Assembly: GCA_003117195.1 (NCBI GenBank) | Contig: BDSI01000013.1 | Span: 1,211,146-1,275,145 of the forward strand | Length of the DNA stretch: 64,000 bases | Reading direction: 5' to 3' | Source: Eudorina sp. 2006-703-Eu-15 | Taxonomy: Eukaryota; Chlorophyta; Chlorophyceae; Chlamydomonadales; Volvocaceae | Shown: piece by piece, positions 1 through 12,900 of the stretch | Numbering within the stretch: the first letter of the stretch is position 1 | Layout of the letters: the number at the start of each line of letters is the position of its first letter | Made by a program: the position numbers and the translations under genes | The notes under the pieces: generated by a model | The model's database searches: none | Told to the model about the DNA's origin: nothing | Seen by the model: the letters and a program-made list of their open reading frames with translations, nothing else

Positions 1-50
1 AGTTTCTGGGACGGAGGGGTCGCGCCTTCCACACCTGTCCTCCCTCACAG

Positions 51-3000
51 ACATGCCCCCCTCCGTACGCGACATGCTGCTGGGACGCAGCTGCTGCCGC
101 GAAGGCCGCCCTCAAGGGGAAAAGGAGGCGGAAGGTCAAGGTCAAAAAGCCGGAGCCGGACCCGAAGGATAAGAACAAGAAGAAGAAAAAGCCTAAAAGC
201 AGGATGGTGGGTTGGTGTATGCTGGCGCGTACAACTAGGACGGGCAAGGACGGGCAAGTGGGGTTCGGCCGAAGCGGTGATATAACGCACCACCGGTGGC
301 CCTCAGGCTCAGTCGCAGTTGCGCATCTGTCCGTGCGCCGGCTTCGGAGGCAGGGCTGGCGGAACGGCCCGTCCTCGCCTGGCCATTTCCACGAGTCAGC
401 CTTCATCCACCCGCTAACCGCGCCCTTCAGGCGGAGGTCTGGCTGTTCCTGATCAGCTCCATAGACGAGCTCATCAGCAAACAGAAGCGGATCACCCTGG
501 AGGACCTCTATCGCGGCGCGGAGCTTCTGGCGCCGCCGGAGCTCGTACAGCTGCGGAACATCCTGTTCACCGCAAATAAGAAGGCAAGACGGCCCCGGGA
601 CAGAACACAGATGGCATCGGGGCAGATGTTTTGGGCTGGGTAATGCCAGGGTGTCATGATGGCCCGGGAGCCACGAAAGCAGCCCCGCCAGCCGGGCCGG
701 CCGGCTTTGGCGAAAGCGGCTGTGGGCATGGAAAACATGTTGCTCAGCCGCGGTCAATTTTTCCAGACTAAGTGGAAGAAGTTCTTCTCCCCGTGTCTGC
801 ATGGATTTTGGCACCGGGGGGTGACGCCCGTGGAATGTGCGTCCCATGTCCGCGGGATGATGGGTGGGCTGGCGCCGCGGGTGTGCTGTGGACTTGGAAA
901 GCGAAGACTTGGCACTGTTTACCCAGATCATACCCGTAATCTGGGTCGGACAGTCGGGTGTTCAGTAGTTGACACCTCAATGGGCTTTTGGCACAGACGC
1001 CCGCAGATCCGACAGCTTGTCGGGGGGCCTAAACCCTCCTTCGGCATCGTCCCGTCCTGCCGTCGATCATGAATGCGCCCCTCAGGTCCTGCCATCGGAC
1101 ATGACCATCAACCAGCTCAACGTTAAGCAGGCGCTATGGTCTGCGGCCGCTGCACACGAGTACTCGGCGGTGGACCGCACGCTGCTGTACCCGGTGCCGG
1201 CCCTTGCGATCATGCGGGACAAGGGGCTGGGCGCGAAGCAGCTGCAGGACCTGGGTGAGCAGTGCGGGTGAACCCAGGAGGGGGCAAAGATTCCCCGTTT
1301 ACTCTATCTGGAGCGAAAGCGCCGGCGTTGGGCGTGGTGCGTTGCAAGGTTGTGAGCTACTGGAATGCGCTGGAATGCGCTGCGGGGCGCCACAGGCCAG
1401 CCCAGAATCCGCGCCAACTCGCAGCGCTCCGAGCTCTTGGTATCTGCCATGGCGGGGTGATGCGGCCCTGCCGTGCATGGTGTAGTCTGAGACGTCTGAG
1501 ACGTAAATCCGAATCACAAGCCCAACCTCGCGGAATCGCGCATCCTCTGCCTGCGAATGGCGCGGGTGCTCTCCGTTGCATCGGGCAGGGTACCGGGAGA
1601 AGGAGCTGCTGCGAGTGGGGTTCAGCGCCAGCGACGTGTGCGAAGTGGCGCCGCACGAGCCCGCCCGCTTGCGTGCCGCGGGCCTCAACGTGGGCGAGCT
1701 GGTGGCGGGCTTCGGCGGCGTGCTCAAGCTGCCGCCGGACCTGCAGGGCTTCCGGGGCATCCAGAAGCTGAAGGCCGCGGGCTACTCGGCCGCAGATATG
1801 GTGGCGGGCGGCCTGGATAACGCGTGGGAGTTGGCAAGAGCGGGTAGGTACGGGCCGGCAAGGGACCTGGGAGATAGTCGGACGAGGAAGTGTCTCGGGG
1901 GTGGTGAGGGCGCGGCGGCGACCGGCGCGTCCCTCTACGGTGGTATTCCTTATCCAAGTTGTAATGCATACCTTTGTTTGTAATCACGCAAACACGTAAT
2001 TTACATGTTAACGCACACACCACGTGTACATCGGAGGTCATTTGGTAAGTACATGGGTTTGGGCGGGTTTGTCATGACACACCACGTAAACACCGGTACT
2101 GCACTGGAATTCCTTGTGCGTCGACCCGCATCTGATCTACCATTGCTTCGTGTACCTGTTACCCGCGCTGCAGGCTTCACAGCTGGTGAGGTGTACTCGG
2201 CGGGAGTGCCCGCGGAGGCTTTGCGGCCCGCGGGCTTCGGCCTGCCCGAACTGCGGCCGCCGGGTTTCCTGGGGCCGTCCCTGGCGGTTCTTCAAGAGTC
2301 GGATCCGCGCATGCTGCCGCCTGCGCTGGAAGGAACCCGAGGCGGCATTTGGCCGAGGATGCTGCAGCCACAATCAGCCCCGACCAAGGAGCACTGTAAG
2401 CCGGGAATTGGCGGGGGATTGCGCAGGGCGGAAGGGCAGGGTGCTAGGAACCGAGCCAGGAGCAGGAGGAGCGGGTTTTGGGAACGGTTGGACTGCGTTG
2501 GGAGGCAGGTCCAACAGACAAGAAGTCGACGGACAAAAGCCCGGGGGCCATGGAACTGCAAGGAGCCCCCCTTTTGTGCGCCTCGGAGCGCCTGGATGGG
2601 CCCCGAGGACCTTTGCATTCGTTGCTGCTTGCGTGGGGCCCTGACGTGTTGGTTTAGAGGTCTGGGTCGTAAGCACAGGGGCGTTTTGTGGTGGACGTGG
2701 CCAGGCGCGGGCTGGCGAAGGCAAGCTGACGGATTCGAGTAGCCGACGTTTTTGCGTGTGGTCACAATGGGTTGGTTAAGCTGTACCGCAGGTATCATGC
2801 ACGGGCAAGCTCCTGTACAGCCCGCGCATTGGCCGGGCGCCGCTGCAACCGTTTGTTTGCTGATTGTTTCGTGCCCGCCCCGCTGCTCCCCACCCGTGCC
2901 TCCCCACAGCGCGCAGCGCCGGGGCGTTCCGGTTCGGCAATCGCAGTCGGCCGGGGACGGCCGCGCAGCCCAGCGTGGGGCCCTCGGCCCTGTCGCCATC

Positions 3001-3172
3001 ATCCACTACCAGCGGATATATCAGCGGGCCCAGACCGGATTCTGTAAGGCAGGTGGCGTGGCCTGACACGCCGGGGGGCGGGGCCGGAAGTGTCGTGTCG
3101 GGGGCCTTCCCGACCGGTGCCGGCATTTCACGCACCGGCTCCATAGCTGCCAGCGTCCTCAGCGGCGCATGA
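51..3172 (+). CDS. Unrecognised protein with AGF/AGY repeats, 5' partial
   Basis: Exons 51-206, 431-583, 1086-1254, 1589-1843, 2174-2395 and 2910-3172 join in one frame to a TGA at 3170-3172, giving at least 405 codons; the frame is still open at the left edge, so the true start lies outside. The first exon encodes a Lys/Arg-rich stretch that could be a nuclear signal or charged linker. The middle (exons 2-3) is helical and unrecognised. Exons 4-5 carry about four copies of a short repeat with core L-(R/K)-x-A-G-(F/Y/L)-x-x-x-(E/D)-(L/M/V), for example LRAAGLNVGEL, LKAAGYSAADM and LARAGFTAGEV. The last exon is Gly/Ser/Pro-rich and probably disordered. The intron after 583 appears to use a GC donor (AAG|GCAAGA), which keeps the frame. 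I do not recognise the family and assign no function; splice choices at 51, 1843 and 2395 are the least certain. Confidence 0.6.
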
Positions 3173-5806
3173 GGCGAAGTGCGGAGGGGCTGCAGGGACA
3201 AAGGAAAGTGGTGGCGAATGGGTGCAGGCGGGGTTTGGAGCGCGTGGGTCATTGGGATTCCTGGGGGATTTCCCTTGCGCGGCGGCCTTCAGCGCGAGGA
3301 AGGGGGGCCGTGATGGAGCGCCTCCACCACGCGCGGGCGAGGGCGCGGTTCATTAGCAGCACGGTGAGTCATCCAAGGTGCGTGGCAGCAGGCGTACAGC
3401 TGCATGTTTGTACCGTTGGCATGGTGTGAATGGGCTGTGCGGCTCTCGTACGTCTTGTCCCGCACACCACATCCACATGAATGTCGTGCGCGGCGGACAT
3501 GTTCACTTGACATGGGTGTGGGCGTGTGGCGCGCGCAGGGTGGGGGCTTGTCCTGGGAAGCAAGCGGGGTTCAGGGAGCCACGAATTGGCGACACGGATC
3601 AGATCGCTCACCTTGGCGCAGGGGGGCAGGAAGAGTGCATGGCCGATGCACCGACTGGTGGTTTGCGACAGACGGAGGTTATTTGGTATTAGGCGGGTAT
3701 TAGGAGAGCGGGTAGATTATCGACTTTGCGACGAGTTTTGAGGGCCGATGTAGGGATGGAACGATGGAAAGCATGCCTGTCATACGGATAGAACCGCGAG
3801 GATGGGGAATGGATGCTAGAGAACAAATCGTTGACTGTTGCGTATGTTCTGTTGACAGATGCGATGATCCCCGGTGTACCATAGCAAAGCCAGGGCAGGC
3901 TAGTTAGTCAGGACTGAATGCTGGGTAGGAAGGAGTTGTCGTTGTGTTATTGGCGATGCGTTGTCAAGAAGAACGTCTCCTGAACTTAATCCGCACGTTT
4001 CGAACAACGACCGCCTGTCAGCTCGTACAGGACGCGCGTGAAATGCGGTCGGTATTCTTCCTTGGTCGTTGGGTCTTGGCTATGATGCCAAGTGGAATGG
4101 GCATGCCGTGATATGTGTTGGTTGTGGCGTCAGGATGGTTGTGTACCCTGCAGCGACACAGGACGTGAAGTTGCTCGGACGGCGACTCGTTGGCCCTTTG
4201 GTAGCGGTACCTTGCCAACCCTTGGCCTTCGCGGCCGTGCACCTCTTAACGCTTTTTCTTAATCATGCACTGCAGTTTGCATGGTGGTCGTTATCGATGT
4301 CCCCGATGACAAAGAAGTAATTGTGCAACGCCAACCAGTGGCCGAACCGCAGGCCTCGTCTGTGCGCTCGATTCCGATCACATCACGGCACAACGCATCA
4401 CGCGGTGTCTCTCAGTGGGGGGACTCTGATCCACAACGGCAAAGCGCTATCTCCGGCTGCACCTCGAGCCAGCAAGTTCATTTCACACCGCGCATTTCCT
4501 CGCTAAATAATACGGCATCGCCTCCCTAGCGGCACTGCCCCCGTCGGGCGACCGCGGCCAGCACAGGCCCCACAGGCATCACCTGTCAGAAACAGCGGCA
4601 GACACGGAGGTGCCACCGTGCCACATGAAATTCCATCACGCCCTGCCCTGCACACAACGGCCCTGAGGCGCATCCTGACGCCCCGGGGCGCATCTCCTGC
4701 GAACCGTACACTGCCGGCCAAGGTTCCCTAAAAGCAGAATACCATCCTCCTGAGCCAACCACCGAGATCGGCACATTAACCTGACGCAAGACCGCCGCGC
4801 AGCATCCCGCTCCAAGACCAACGTAAAACCCACAGCCACTCGCCGCCCGTCGCTCACACGGATTCTCCCCCACCCCGCGTTGGGTCGGAGCAGGGTGGCG
4901 CGTGTACCCCGACCACGCGTCACAGGCTGGCCGCCGCTGCCCCCCAAGACCACTAGATTGGATGCACCGTCCCGCCGGTGTACAGCTTCCGCCAACCCTG
5001 GATCAACTCGCCCTCGGAGGCACCTGCGAGGCACATCGTCCGCGGCGGCACACGCGTCGTCACCAACGCAGCGGGGACGGGTGGGACACTGCACCGACGA
5101 GCAGCGATTCCAGCGGGGTCCACGAAAACGAACTGCGCACCACCAGAAGCTGACACAACCGGCAGGCCTTCGAGCCAACTGGCAACCGAAGCAACCCCTA
5201 CCCGCCGACCCCTCGCCCAGTATTGCTTTAGACGCGGAGGCACGCAATCAAACGTCAAGTAGGCAATGGCATGGTGGGTGACGGAAAGCGAAAATTTTCT
5301 GAGGCCCGCATCCTGGAATCCGCGAGATAATCCGCGAGTGCATACGAGTGAGAAACGGCGGGCTGCTTCACTCATGCGCAGGTAAGGATGCAGGGGGACA
5401 AACACCAGGTACACAGTCTTGAATACCATCCCTGCGCAATTCCCAACAGCTGCGCGCTCACGGCATCCCTCACGGTCTCTGTACAGCGACTTCCCAGGAA
5501 CCAACACAGAACCAGAGATCCGCGCCAGCAGCCCGTCTGATCCTGTTGAGAACGAGCGGCGCCGAATGCGCCCTTCACCTCCCACACTAGTCCCCGCTGC
5601 ACGAAAGCACACGCATCGCATTGTACCCTGTGGCCCCCCACGCATCGCATTGTACCCTGTGGCCCCCAGGCCGTCCCCCTTCGCCTTCAGACACACCCGA
5701 CGGCGCCATCCAAATACCCCGTCTCCGCACTTCCCTCCCCCCCCAACGGGGCAGCCGGGGGGGGGTCGTCACCCCGCTTCCTCCACGAAGCACCCCCACC
5801 GGCCCT
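3173..5806. other. Intergenic, 3' flanks of two convergent genes
   Basis: No exon could be supported on either strand. Long open frames on the minus strand at 4586-5696 overlap one another in different phases, show no family motifs and no convincing splice sites, and are best explained by GC-rich composition. No TGTAA signal was found close behind either flanking stop codon. Confidence 0.5.
5611..5667. repeat. Tandem duplication, 29-bp unit
   Basis: Two adjacent copies of a unit that begins acgcatcgcattgtaccctg and ends in a C run lie at 5611-5639 and 5640-5667; the second copy is one C shorter. They lie just beyond the GPAT9 stop codon, in its 3' flank. Confidence 0.85.
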
Positions 5807-8800
5807 TCACTGGTCCTTCTTCGCCACCATACCCTTCAGCCCCGTCCCGTCGCCCTGCAGGTCCGCCGGCGCCCTGCCGTCCGCCTTGCCCTCCGGCACC
5901 GACGCCAGCCCAGGCGCCGCCGCCGTGTTCGCGTCCGGCGCCTTCCCGATGTACGCCCGCAGCACGTCCGCCAGGACCCGCCGGCGCTTCTCAATGAGCC
6001 CGGGGTTCTTCTCGCCCAGGTTGTAGTACTTTAGGTAGCCGTCCCAGGGCACGATGCGCAAGTTGGCGTACTTGGCGATCATGGCCTGCACGCGTCCCGC
6101 GAAGTCCTGCGGCGTCTCGCCTGCAGCGACAGAGGCGCGGGGCGGGCCACCAGCGCGGTGAAGGGCATGGGTGGGTTGGGTGAAGTACGCGGACAGACCG
6201 GGCTTTATTGCCTGCAATGGATCTATGTGGATAGACACACTCACGTCGCGGACAGGCGGCGCGCGTACCCAGCGCAAGGTACCGGACAGTGGCACTAGGG
6301 CCGGAGGTGCCCGAGATACCATTGTGTGGAGCGTGAGGGCAGCGGAGGGCCTTATTACACGATGCAGCGTTAATTTCCTCCCTGAGCCCAGGGCCGCTCA
6401 TTGGTCCGGTCTGCATCCAGTGCCGCCAGACCCACACGCTTCCAATGTCTCACCGCGCATGTTACCTCCAGGGCCGCTGCTGCACCCACCCACCCACCCT
6501 CGCACCTGGTTGAATGCTCTGCGGCTCCAGGAAGTACACGTCGCAGACGAGCGCCCAGCTGGTCATGAGGCGGAAGAGGTGCTTGCCGAACGACTCACGG
6601 CGGCTGTTCCAGAACGCGTCCACAAATATCTTGTTGTACTTGATGGCGATGGGGCAAACCTGCAGTGGGGTTTGCCAGGCGACCTCATCGAGCGCGCGAA
6701 CCGTGCCGTGCGATTCAATGATACCTGATGAGATAAGTAGCAGATGAGCAGGCGCGCTTGGATTAACAAGGTCGCAGGGCATGGTGAGCGCCCGTTCATG
6801 CGTGGCAGATACGAGTCATGGCGGATACACTGGCCATGCCGACATGGCGCACGCCGCATGCAAGGGTTGAAGCGTACAGCTGTGTAATTAGACCATGACC
6901 AGTCCTGCGGTATGGTCCAGTAGCAGGAAAGCAACGGAGCGGACGCGGTGCGGTGTGCGGTTGGAGCTCGGGCCTGAACCGCTTCCGCGGCTGGGACGTC
7001 CACACGGCCGGCAACCTCACGGCCAGAGCCACCCACCGTCGCCCCAATGTCGAACGCGCCCCGCTTGAACATGACGGTGTACTCGTTGTTGACGCAGGTG
7101 CCCTCCGGGAAGATCAGCAGCGGGATGGCGCCCTCCTTGTTGACGTGTTCCTTCATGCGCGCAGCCACCACCGCGCGGTCATTCACCTCAGTCCTGAGCG
7201 CCATCGCGCGGTGCCGGGCCGCGTGCGAACGCACGAAGGGGACCGGAAGGGCCAGGGCCAGGGAAGGACAAGGGCGGAGAAAGGGCGGAATAACGTCAAG
7301 TGCAGTCGCACGGTACCAATGCGGGTGGGCACCACACGTCCATCCCCGAGCATCGTTGGGATGCCTTGGACCGCACATCCCACCTGGCGCAAGCCCTCGG
7401 GACCGCCCGCCACTGGTAGGACATATCAGCGGACGCGCTTACCCATACACGCCATGCACAGATGCAGTCCGTGATGGCCTAACGCAAGGAGCTGCATTAG
7501 GGCCCGCCTCGGGTGGGGCCGCCACGATCTGCGATGCCTTATACTCGCCCTTTGACGCCATGGCCATGTGCCCCACACCCCCATTCGCAGCGCCAGCGCC
7601 GGCCCGCCAACCGGCCCCCGCGCTGGGTTCGTCCTAGTTCGTTTGCTACATTCAACCTCCCCCCTTTTTGGCTATTACCCCCTCCCGTTTGTCAATGTCA
7701 ACCTCCCCTTCCCGTGCCCGCCCTCAGAACCGCGCACCTGTTGAACCAGAGGCAGCCCAGCGACGACAGGATGCGTTTCTGCAGGAACGCGATCCAGCCG
7801 TGGTGCAGCTGCATGATGACCGCGAAGGGGCTGTAGCTGCACAGCACCACGTAGTCGATCATGGAGGTGTGGTTCGACACCCAGATGCGGTTCGGTCCCG
7901 GCGTGGGCGCGGGCCCGTGGTACCTACGAGGGGCACAGGGCAGGCATGCCGAGCAGCGCAGCCCAATCCGGCAGGCGACAGCGCCGCCGTCACCACTTCG
8001 AGAAACGGGTTCAGACGGGCCGACGGACGGACGGAAGCACGGAGACACGAAAGGATGATCCCCAGGGCTCCTCCGTGTGATTCTAACAGCCAGAGACGTC
8101 TGCCCAAGGCAGCTCTGGCCGCACGGCTTCAGCCCGTGCTGCCTACTCATTGCAGCTGGATGCATACGCTACCTTACCGGCATGTCACAAAAAGAGCGAT
8201 AGCCACCCACGCTGTTCACCCAGCGCTCGTACAAGCCACACCTACCACCCAGAGTCGTTCGGACGACACTCCGGAACATCATACTCCGCTGCCCAGCCAC
8301 CTGGTCCCCTACTGCACCATCCACAGCACCCTCCGGGGGACCCACCGGATGACGCCGTGCCAAGCAGCCACCCACGCACTGCACATCCACTGGACCAGCT
8401 TCCGCTGCAGCGCCATCTTCCGCTTGCCCGGCATCATAGTGATGTCCACCAGCAAGAACACGCCGATGAGGAAGTTGAAGCCGATGAAGAGCAGGAACGC
8501 ACGGACGGGAAACAGCACCAGGTACCTGCACGGGGTGCACCGTGGTGGCGCAAGAGATCGGCGGCCCCGACAAAATCACGAGCCGGAGCAGGGCAGCGTG
8601 CGGTGGGGGTGAGCGATGCTGCGCGCGCACGCGGCCGCCGCAGGCTCTGTCTGGCGGGGACTTATTAGGAAAACTGACGGGAGGTGGGGCGACTCGTGAG
8701 AAGAAGCGGGGGAAGCGCGCTTCCCCGCTAGCGCGGCCGTCAGAGATGGCCATGGCGCGAAGCGCGGGGGCTGCTCTGGAACTGTGCGGTCATATGCGCG

Positions 8801-9521
8801 ATTGCCATGACCTCAGGCAAGAAGCTCTGTCGGGTAAACGCTTGATGATCAAGCTCCTGCCGCGAGGTCCATTTAAGAGGCGGGTTGGAAGCCTGTTGTG
8901 CAGCACCACGGAGGTGCCAAGGGTGATCTTTTACCCTGTACGGAACTAGCCTGTGTTATGGTGGCGGTGTTCGGCACCTGTGTAAACGTTTTGCTGCCTT
9001 CATCACATCCGGCGATGGCGGCGGTGGCGCTGCCACCTAAGCACCCCAAATGCACGGCCCACCCGCTGACTGCCCATAGCCATCCCGCGCTCGGCCCCCA
9101 CCTGAGAATGACGCCCACGACCCAGATCGGAAAGAGGTAGATGTTCCAGTTCCAAGGCTCCGGTCGCATACTTGTAAAGCATTTGTTGAACGAGTCGTCG
9201 ACCATAGCGGACACCCCGTCGGTGAGGACATTGCTGATGTTAAGGACGTCCAGCAACAACGATGTTTTCGACAACCGCTTGTCCTCAGCTTCCGCATAAA
9301 GCTGATCTATTTCAGCATCGCCCTTTGTGGGGCCTTCCCTGCAGGTGGCGACTTGAGAAGCTCACGGAAGTCCCTCAACCGTCTTGACAGCTTCACGTTT
9401 CCCATAACTCAAAACCCCACCTTGTCACCACGGCATGCTCCTGATCTTTGTCATTAGCGGCAACTCCTCGTAGACCCGGCAAGTCCGACCTTGCCCTTGC
9501 TGCCTTCAGTGTGTCCCCCAT
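5807..9521 (-). CDS. GPAT9: Glycerol-3-phosphate acyltransferase GPAT9
   Basis: Exons (minus order) 9421-9521, 9102-9338, 8346-8525, 7738-7923, 7037-7193, 6506-6659 and 5807-6120 give 442 aa with all phases matching. GPAT9 is the ER enzyme that transfers an acyl group from acyl-CoA to sn-glycerol-3-phosphate, making lysophosphatidate for membrane and storage lipids. The call rests on close block-by-block similarity to plant GPAT9: EPWNWNIYLFP before the first membrane segment, the HX4D catalytic motif NHTSMID (His about 191, Asp about 196), GCLWFNR, IFPEGTCVNN (about 262-271), CPIAIKYNKIFVDAFWNSR and VPWDGYLKY. Two hydrophobic segments lie around 105-155. The start MGDTLKAARA is inferred from a small first exon whose phase fits. 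The last about 50 residues, Ala/Gly/Lys-rich, have no counterpart I recognise and end in AKKDQ. The gene is divergent from the transporter at 9953. Confidence 0.93.
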
Positions 9522-9952
9522 ATCGTTTCGTCACTGAGACACTAATTGACAGCCAACACGGTAAATCTGATTCCCGGGCCACCGCCCGGCCCGGGCGGAA
9601 ACCGTTACCCGCTAATAGTGGTTAGCTTATCGAGGGGCGAACGCATGCACGAAGCCCGTAGGTTTCATACTGTGTGATAATTTGTGTATCTGACACGTCG
9701 TGACACAGTGCAGATCGAGCGGCAGGATAAAGCAACGTCCGTCCTGCCGCACGGAAACGTCGCTCGTGAACTGACCTAACCGTCTACTGCTTCACTGATC
9801 CCAGTCATTGACTCAACTATATGTCTGTCAATCCACGTGATATGCCCGCTTGGCTGCTGTATTTTTAGGATTAGCTCGGACAATATGGAACGTGAAGTGC
9901 AATCGCCAATCAATTCTTGCAAATTTAAGGAATAGATCGAGGACCGGCAGGT
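9522..9952. promoter_or_regulatory. Shared divergent promoter region GPAT9 / transporter
   Basis: This 431-bp interval separates the start codons of the minus-strand GPAT9 gene and the plus-strand transporter gene. It must contain both 5' UTRs and promoters if both start calls are right. I see no clear TATA box; an AT-richer patch lies around 9850-9940. Confidence 0.5.
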
Positions 9953-12900
9953 ATGGGCGCAGACCAGCCCGCAAACCAAACTTCCAGCGTCGAGCTTTCT
10001 CCATCACCTATCTCAGCAGACCAGCCAGCATACGACGCATCAGAATCAGTTTCTCAGAATGGAAAGCTGGAGGAGACATCGGGCAATAGGCGGCTCGAGG
10101 GGTTGCCTCTGCTGCAAGAGCACGCCGCTAGCGATGGGAATGGCACGACACAGGTCGCCGTGACTGTTTCCACGGACCCGGCCAACGCGGAGGAGCATGA
10201 GGGAGGACCGAAAGCTAACTCTCACAAAACGGTCAAGTTCAACGACAACGTTGAGTACTTCGGTGGTCAGGACACCGCCAGCGGCTCCGACGATGAGGCA
10301 GTCCATCTGCGACGGGTCATCGCGAGCAGCATCGTTGGCAACACTCTGGTGAGCAGGCATGCCGTATGCAATCAAGGGGGCTCAGGGGAAAAGGTTACTG
10401 GTTGCAGGGATGACCTCGGACAACACGGCCATCCACTTAAGGGCAGTGCCCTCCGCTGTAATAGGAACAAGCAGTTTACCCCTCGTGGAAACTGCACAAC
10501 AGCGCGCCTGCGATACCGCAGAGTAGAGAGGGCAACGCGAAGCCCACCAGCAGTTCATGCCGGATCCACACTACCACACGGGTGCCCTGTTGACGACCGC
10601 GGCCCAATCAGAAAACGACAACAGCGTGTTACCTCAGCCACTGCGCTGCGCTAGGGAGACTTTCGCGAGGCCCCGGAGGCGCAGGCGATTGCACCCAGAC
10701 CGCTATCTTGTGAACTCGAGGTGACGTCAAAGCACAGCTGGAAGTCAGATCCGTTGCAACTGCGGCAGCGGCAGTGGCCGCGGATGCTGGTGCGACAGCC
10801 GCAGTCCTCCAACTGGTGGCGACGAATACGCCGCCTGCCGCGAGTAACCGGAATGCAAGCTGCGGCGGCGCCTTGACTGCGCTCGGCAGGCAACCTGTGC
10901 CTTTGATGGGATGCACTTCGTTAAGAACAAATATGAGGGACTGTCCGGCAGCGGTGTGCATGTTGGTGGCCGCTCAGCGGACCGCTCACCGCTGCAAGGT
11001 TTAGCAGCTCTCTTGGGCAGTGCGGGACACGGCAGCTACGCCGGCAGGCCTGCAGGGGGCAGCGGGCAGATCCATACGGATGTAAGGCATCTTCACCGCC
11101 TCAGGTGCCTTATTGACCGCTGCAGGGCCATCACAGACTGAGTGCTGCTTTCGTCCCGATTCGCCAGCGAATCCTTCTTTGCCACTTTCCCGGCTCCCCG
11201 GCTCACGGCATCCGCCGTCACGCCGCACACTGCTTCCCAGCGATGCTGCCGGTACACGCGTCCAGACAGCAGCTTAACGCGTTACGGAGGTGGTAGTCCC
11301 CGTCGCCATGGGCTGTCACGATTTCAGATGGCGCCCAGCAGTCTGGGGGATGCTCGTGGGGCCGTTCCGGCTAACCATACGGCCAGGGGGCGTCGGCTGA
11401 GTACCCCGCACTACTTAGCCAGTTGTTCCAGTCCCGATTGCGGCCGAGGGGCCCGTCAGAGCCCGATATGGGGCCCGGGTTAATGCACCCGCCGGAGGGG
11501 CCCACAATGCACGGGGGAGTGGCTTCGACGGACAGTGCGTGACATTGTTGGTTTGCGGGGTCGTTTGGTCTCGTCAGGGATGGCGGGGCCCAGGTCGCGC
11601 CATGACCGGATCCCAGCCCCGCACGAGGACTGTGTACTGCTCTCCCACATCCCGCTGCTGCTGCTGCTGCCCTACACCAGATCACACCAAACCGTACTTC
11701 GGTTTGGGTGACCTCGTCGACCTCTCAGTTACCCTCGGCGTTGTGATCGCAAATGAGTTGTTCTTTTATCCCCCTCTCTCCCTCGAGGACTTTTTGTTCT
11801 CACAACACGCACCCCGGACCACGTGGGACCGAATGCGGTATGGGTGGCCCGTGCAGGAGTGGTACGACTTCCTCATCTACACGTTCCTGGGCGGGGTGAT
11901 CACCAAGCTGTTCTTCCCTAAGACCAACGTGTACGCTCAGGTGGGCTGGGGTGGGGGACGAGGTGCGCGCACATGCGCCCCAACGAGGCGGCCGAGGTGC
12001 GCGCATATGCGTGCGGGGAGCGCGCGTGCGGTGTGGTCAGGGACGGGGCGCCAACCAAGCGGGCTCCAGTGCGGCAGGTTCTGCCGTGCGCCTATGTTGT
12101 CCCGGCGCAGCCTCCAGCGGCGCCGCAGCGGAAGGCACGGCACGGCGGCGGCAAGTCCGAGTCCCAGCGGGCGCGGCAGCGACTCGGCCACTCAACCACC
12201 GCACACGGTTGCAGGTCCCTCTTGTTCGTTAGGCCTCACGCGCTCGGCCCCCGGCCCTCCCTCGCCGCCGCAGATGATTGCGTTCTACGGGGTCTTCGCG
12301 GCGGGCTTCGCCACCCGGCCGCTGGGCGCGCTGGTGTTCGGCATCATCAGCGACCGCTACAGCCGCAAGACGGCGCTGATGCTGAGCATCATCATCATGT
12401 CCATCCCCACGGCGCTGGTGGGCTGCCTGCCCACCTACCAGCAGGTGAGGCGGCGTTATGGGCTAGGCCGACGAGGCCTGGCCTGGGGAGCGGGGCAGGC
12501 GACAATGAGGGGAGAGGGCCGGGGGCTGCGTCCACATGGTGGGCGGCATGGGCGCGGCGTGGGGCGCGCAAGCAGAGGAGAGGTGGCGGCGGCGGCGGCC
12601 ACGAGCCAGGCAGCGCTCTGTGCCTCTGCCTGGCCAAGGCAATTGACGCAGCAATGGCCGGGGCCAGGGGCGAGAAGCCCGCGGAGCGGCGAGACCGTGT
12701 TGTTCCAGCCTGTGGACCCGCCTGGGGGATAATGTGTGCGGGCATGAACAAGGCAGCCGATAGGCGCTGTGAACTGCATTATGATCTCCGTTCGGATCGA
12801 TCGGCTTCGCTGCTTCATGTTTGTTTGAGGGCGCCCTTGCAAGCGGCACTCGGATGCACCGCAGTCGCAGGAACGGCAGGATCTCATCGGTTCCCTTTGG

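Noticed and set aside
4586..5696. Overlapping minus-strand frames suggesting a retroelement or gene remnant
   Set aside because: Three phases are open at once, none shows reverse transcriptase, integrase or protease motifs, and no splice model joins them.
9037..9420. ATG in the short sequence before GPAT9 exon 2 as a start
   Set aside because: The ATG at about 9394 is out of phase and reaches a stop; the phase-matched first exon at 9421-9521 explains the start better.
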